From Aphelocoma coerulescens (taxonomy: Eukaryota; Chordata; Aves; Passeriformes; Corvidae), in contig NW_027183524.1 in NCBI RefSeq assembly GCF_041296385.1, positions 124,001 through 188,000 of the forward strand: a stretch of DNA of 64,000 bases, given 5' to 3'. A model generated the notes under the pieces. That model worked only from the letters and a program-made list of their open reading frames with translations, was not told the origin of the DNA and searched no databases. The number at the start of each line of letters is the position of its first letter. The first letter of the stretch is position 1. This document shows positions 60,369 through 64,000 of the stretch, piece by piece. A program made the position numbers and the translations under genes.

Positions 60369-62636
60369 CTAGAAGTGAAAGCCAGTTTGGGGCTGCACCT
60401 TCTCCTTGCCGCATGTAAGCCACACCAAACTCCCTGATGCACTCTGTCCTCCCCTTCTCAAAGGAGTAGACGGTGGCATCAGGACACACCTGTGTCCCAG
60501 CAGCTGGGTGCCCAGCCGGGAGCAGGAGCAGGGCTGGGGCTGCTCCCAAAGTTGCCCCGCCCCAATGCCAGAGCCGGACATATGCTGAGGGGGGGCTGGA
60601 TCAGGCTTTATTGTCCAGCTGCATGCCAGGAGTGAGCACAAAATCTACCTGCATTCTCTGCAGCATGCCATCCTGGAGCAGAGCCATTGCCAAAGGAAGC
60701 CGTCAGCCCGTGCCAAGCCAGTGCCGGAGTGGGATCCTAGCAGCACCTGTGGAAGCCGGGAGAGAGGAGCCCACCTGGAGCAGGTTCGTGCAGGATTAAT
60801 CATCCCGTGGCTTCCCACCAGGGTCCTGTTGCTTCCAAAAGGCCCCACAGTGTCACTGTGGCCCCTCGGTTCCACCAGGTTCCATAGCGTCACTGTGGTG
60901 CCCAGGGTTCCGTCAGCTTCGCCAGCATCCCCACGGTCTGCAGAGCTCCCCGAGCTTCTGTGGTGTCACAGTGGAGGCAGGGTTGCATCAGGTTCCATAG
61001 CATCAGCACGGTCTCCAGGGCTCCCAGAGGTTCTGTGGTGTCACAGTGGAGGCAGGGTTGCATCAGGTTCCATAGCATCACCACAGTCTCCAGGGCTCCC
61101 TGAGCTTCTGTGGTGTCACAGTGGAGGCAGGGTTGCATCAGGTTCCATAGCATCAGCACGGTCTCCAGGGCTCCCAGAGGTTCTGTGGTGTCACAGAGGA
61201 GGCAGGGTTGCATCAGGTTCCATAGCATCACCACGGTCTCCAGGGCTCCAAGAGCTTCTGTGGTGTCACAGAGGAGGCAGGGTTGCATCAGGTTCAATAG
61301 CATCAGCACGGTCTCCAGGGCTCCCCTGAGCTTCTGTGGTGGTGTCACAGAGGAGCCAGGCTTCCTTGTAGTTCCCCAGCATCACAAAGGCTCTCCTGGG
61401 AGCCACGGGTCACAAAGCACCGTGGGCTCTGTGCAGCCCCGCTGTGTCACAATGGCCGCTGGCTTCCACGAGCCCCCGCAGTGTCCCAGTGGGCCCCGTG
61501 GCTTTAGGAGTGGGTGGCTGGGAGTTGGTGCCAGCGGCTGGGGGAGCAGCAGCAGGGACTGTGTGTGGACAGTGCCATGGCCACTTGTGTGGCCACTGGT
61601 GTCTCTGTGCCAGGCACAGCCGTGGTGTGTAACACCGGCTCTGGGTCCTTTGGCTGTGCAGGTGGCAGTCACGGCCTGGAGCAGGGCTGCTCCCAGGGGA
61701 CAGCCTGGGGCAGGAGGCTGCTGGAGATTCATTCCCCACACTCCTTGTCATGAGGTGCTCAGAGTGATTGGAAAGGCTGTTGGCAGCAGGCAGTTCTCTG
61801 GGTTCAAGCTGTGGAGCTGTCAGCGGGAATGCAAAGGCCAAGCTGGTGAGCCTTTTGTCCTGGTGCCTTTAGTGTGTGAGCAGTCCCTGGTGCCGTTGTC
61901 TTTGGATCCTGAGTGTGGGAGAGGCAAGGCTTAGGATGGTGCGTAGAGCTGAGAAGGAAAGTGCCGAGAGCAGCGTGTGTGCTGCTGCTTTGAGGGGTGC
62001 AGTTGAAGTTGTAGGCAGCAAGAGCTTTCTCAGCTGGCCCTTTTGTGAGCTCTGCTTTTGCCAGATGACTTCCATCTTACCCTCTTACCATCTTAGCCTC
62101 TCATTTTTGCATATCCCAAACCCCCTTCCAAACATCCAGCAGCTGCTTGTAAAGAAGAAGTCCTAGAACAAAAAGCCAGTGCTGCCTTTCATAGCCCCTT
62201 TGCTGTCTATGAAGTAGAGGAAAGAAGCTAGTGAGACGCACTTTCTTTCTCAACTCCATAGAGCGCATCCTTCTCTCAAGGTGGCAGAGTCCTTGGCGGA
62301 AGTGAAGCATCTGCAGCTGCAGTTCAGACTGAGAGATGTGCCAGGACAGGAAACATTTGCTGACCTTCCCTGTTCCCTGTGCAACATGATTCTCGCATCC
62401 CAGTCACTTTCACACACCTTCGGTACCCCTGAGTCCAAGCAGCTAAAGCTCACAGAGACAGAAGTGTCAGGAAGGAAAACGTTGCAAAAGCACCCCCTTC
62501 TCTTATCAGCATATAAATTGTGCACAACAGGCTGCGGCACCGAACCTTCCTTCTCAGATAGACATGCCATCACACTTTTCACTCTTGCAGCTCGGTTGAA
62601 AAGCTCCAGCAGCTGCTCCCGCAATAGCAAAAGGTT
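60369..62636 (+). repeat. Unit U28 (2268 bp)
   Basis: Counterpart of U23. Marks at 60704, 61695 and 62415. I found no difference between the two. Confidence 0.97.
60955..61330 (+). repeat. 75-bp minisatellite in U28, five copies
   Basis: Order 1-2-1-5-6 as in U23. Confidence 0.97.
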
Positions 62637-64000
62637 CTAGAAGTGAAAGCCAGTTTGGGGCTGCACCTTCTCCTTGCCGCATGTAAGCCACACCAAACTC
62701 CCTGATGCACTCTGTCCTCCCCTTCTCAAAGGAGTAGACGGTGGCATCAGGACACACCTGTGTCCCAGCAGCTGGGTGCCCAGCCGGGAGCAGGAGCAGG
62801 GCTGGGGCTGCTCCCAAAGTTGCCCCGCCCCAATGCCAGAGCCGGACATATGCTGAGGGGGGGCTGGATCAGGCTTTATTGTCCAGCTGCATGCCAGGAG
62901 TGAGCACAAAATCTACCTGCATTCTCTGCAGCATGCCATCCTGGAGCAGAGCCATTGCCAAAGGAAGCCGTGAGCCCGTGCCAAGCCAGTGCCGGAGTGG
63001 GATCCTAGCAGCACCTGTGGAAGCCGGGAGAGAGGAGCCCACCTGGAGCAGGTTCGTGCAGGATTAATCATCCCGTGGCTTCCCACCAGGGTCCTGTTGC
63101 TTCCAAAAGGCCCCACAGTGTCACTGTGGCCCCTCGGTTCCACCAGGTTCCATAGCGTCACTGTGGTGCCCAGGGTTCCGTCAGCTTCGCCAGCATCCCC
63201 ACGGTCTGCAGAGCTCCCCGAGCTTCTGTGGTGTCACAGTGGAGGCAGGGTTGCATCAGGTTCCATAGCATCAGCACGGTCTCCAGGGCTCCCAGAGGTT
63301 CTGTGGTGTCACAGTGGAGGCAGGGTTGCATCAGGTTCCATAGCATCACCACAGTCTCCAGGGCTCCCTGAGCTTCTGTGGTGTCACAGTGGAGGCAGGG
63401 TTGCATCAGGTTCCATAGCATCAGCACGGTCTCCAGGGCTCCCAGAGGTTCTGTGGTGTCACAGAGGAGGCAGGGTTGCATCAGGTTCCATAGCATCACC
63501 ACGGTCTCCAGGGCTCCCAGAGGTTCTGTGGTGTCACAGAGGAGGCAGGGTTGCATCAGGTTCAATAGCATCAGCACGGTCTCCAGGGCTCCCCTGAGCT
63601 TCTGTGGTGGTGTCACAGAGGAGCCAGGCTTCCTTGTAGTTCCCCAGCATCACAAAGGCTCTCCTGGGAGCCACGGGTCACAAAGCACCGTGGGCTCTGT
63701 GCAGCCCCGCTGTGTCACAATGGCCGCTGGCTTCCACGAGCCCCCGCAGTGTCCCAGTGGGCCCCGTGGCTTTAGGAGTGGGTGGCTGGGAGTTGGTGCC
63801 AGCGGCTGGGGGAGCAGCAGCAGGGACTGTGTGTGGACAGTGCCATGGCCACTTGTGTGGCCACTGGTGTCTCTGTGCCAGGCACAGCCGTGGTGTGTAA
63901 CACCGGCTCTGGGTCCTTTGGCTGTGCAGGTGGCAGTCACGGCCTGGAGCAGGGCTGCTCCCGGGGGACAGCCTGGGGCAGGAGGCTGCTGGAGATTCAT
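62637..64000 (+). repeat. Unit U29 (first 1364 bp, cut by window end)
   Basis: Follows the second five-unit block but lacks the cctgatctt and ccatgagc marks that a third block copy (U19/U24 type) would have. Closest to the U16 type with ordinary ttgcatcagg. Confidence 0.95.
63223..63598 (+). repeat. 75-bp minisatellite in U29, five copies
   Basis: Order 1-2-1-5-6. Confidence 0.97.

Larger units (their letters stand above)
51522..62636 (+). repeat. Higher-order block B (U24-U28, 11,115 bp)
   Basis: Second copy of the five-unit block. It is 225 bp longer than block A, exactly three 75-mers: two more in U24 than in U19 and one more in U25 than in U20. From U21/U26 on, the offset is a constant 11,115 bp. 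Confidence 0.9.
1..64000 (+). repeat. Macrosatellite array, 2,268-bp unit, filling the window
   Basis: The anchor CTAGAAGTGAAAGCC recurs at 35, 2303, 4571, 6839 and so on to 62637, always in the same orientation. There are 28 complete units plus two partial ones. Unit lengths are 2268 (18 units), 2269 (U4), 2265 (U9), 2193 (U10, U22, U24, U25, U27), 2118 (U8, U20) and 2043 (U19). Nearly all length change comes from whole 75-bp minisatellite copies at unit offset 586. The entries below use a code for 75-mers: 1 = cagtgg with cagcacgg; 2 = cagtgg with caccacag; 3 = cagtgg with caccacgg; 4 = cagagg with cagcacgg; 5 = cagagg with caccacgg; 6 = cagagg, cagcacgg and ggttcaatag; 7 = cagtgg with ggttcaatag; 1* = type 1 with atcacgttcc. 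I do not recognise the family. Confidence 0.98.

Noticed and set aside
1..64000. Retrotransposon or DNA transposon as the repeat unit
   Set aside because: No reverse transcriptase or transposase frame, no terminal repeats, no target-site duplications and no poly(A) tail; units abut directly.
1..64000. rRNA, tRNA or snRNA gene array
   Set aside because: No conserved rRNA or tRNA box sequences seen in the unit; length and content do not fit known RNA gene arrays.

Overview
The whole window is one head-to-tail tandem array (a macrosatellite). A unit of about 2,268 bp recurs 28 times in full (35..62636), with a 34-bp piece of another copy at the left end and 1,364 bp of a 29th copy at the right end. 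All copies have the same orientation. Neither edge of the array is visible, and I see no sequence that is not part of it. I number the units U1-U29 from the CTAGAAG anchor at position 35. I find no gene I can support as protein-coding, no tRNA or rRNA, no recognisable transposable element and no CRISPR array.

Organism: the array type, the splice-like signals, the AATAAA and GC-box motifs and the lack of bacterial-style genes point to a vertebrate nuclear genome. The GC-rich style makes a bird my first guess, at low confidence, because no taxon-specific gene or repeat is present.

Unit layout, as offsets from unit start: 0-120, a minus-strand exon-like piece; 185-197, a GC box overlapping a CCAAT box; 238-243, a minus-strand AATAAA; about 450-585, degenerate short-repeat sequence; 586-961, a minisatellite of 75-bp copies (usually five); 962-1145, more degenerate copies; 1293-1476, a plus-strand exon-like piece; about 1480-2267, less GC-rich sequence without short repeats, with a TATAAAT at 2143-2149.

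Repetition is nested at four levels. The 75-mer is itself a decayed dimer of about 37/38 bp. Two to five 75-mers sit in each unit. Units repeat at 2,268 bp. Groups of units repeat at larger scale: U19-U23 (40632..51521) and U24-U28 (51522..62636) are two copies of one five-unit block. From U21 and U26 onward the shared private variants lie exactly 11,115 bp apart. A two-unit (4,536 bp) periodicity is visible in U13-U17, and U17/U18 are a recent single-unit duplication.

Unit lengths differ from 2,268 almost only in steps of 75 (2193, 2118, 2043), plus one +1 (U4) and one -3 (U9). Point differences between units are few; U1 and U3 differ at only two sites that I found. This indicates recent amplification and homogenisation.

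The most interesting possibility is transcription of the array as noncoding RNA. On the minus strand each unit carries a GC/CCAAT element about 45 bp beyond a poly(A) signal, so one promoter-to-poly(A) cassette of about 2.2 kb per unit is conceivable. On the plus strand a TATA box, a splice donor and an exon-like segment recur once per unit. Both are inferences.
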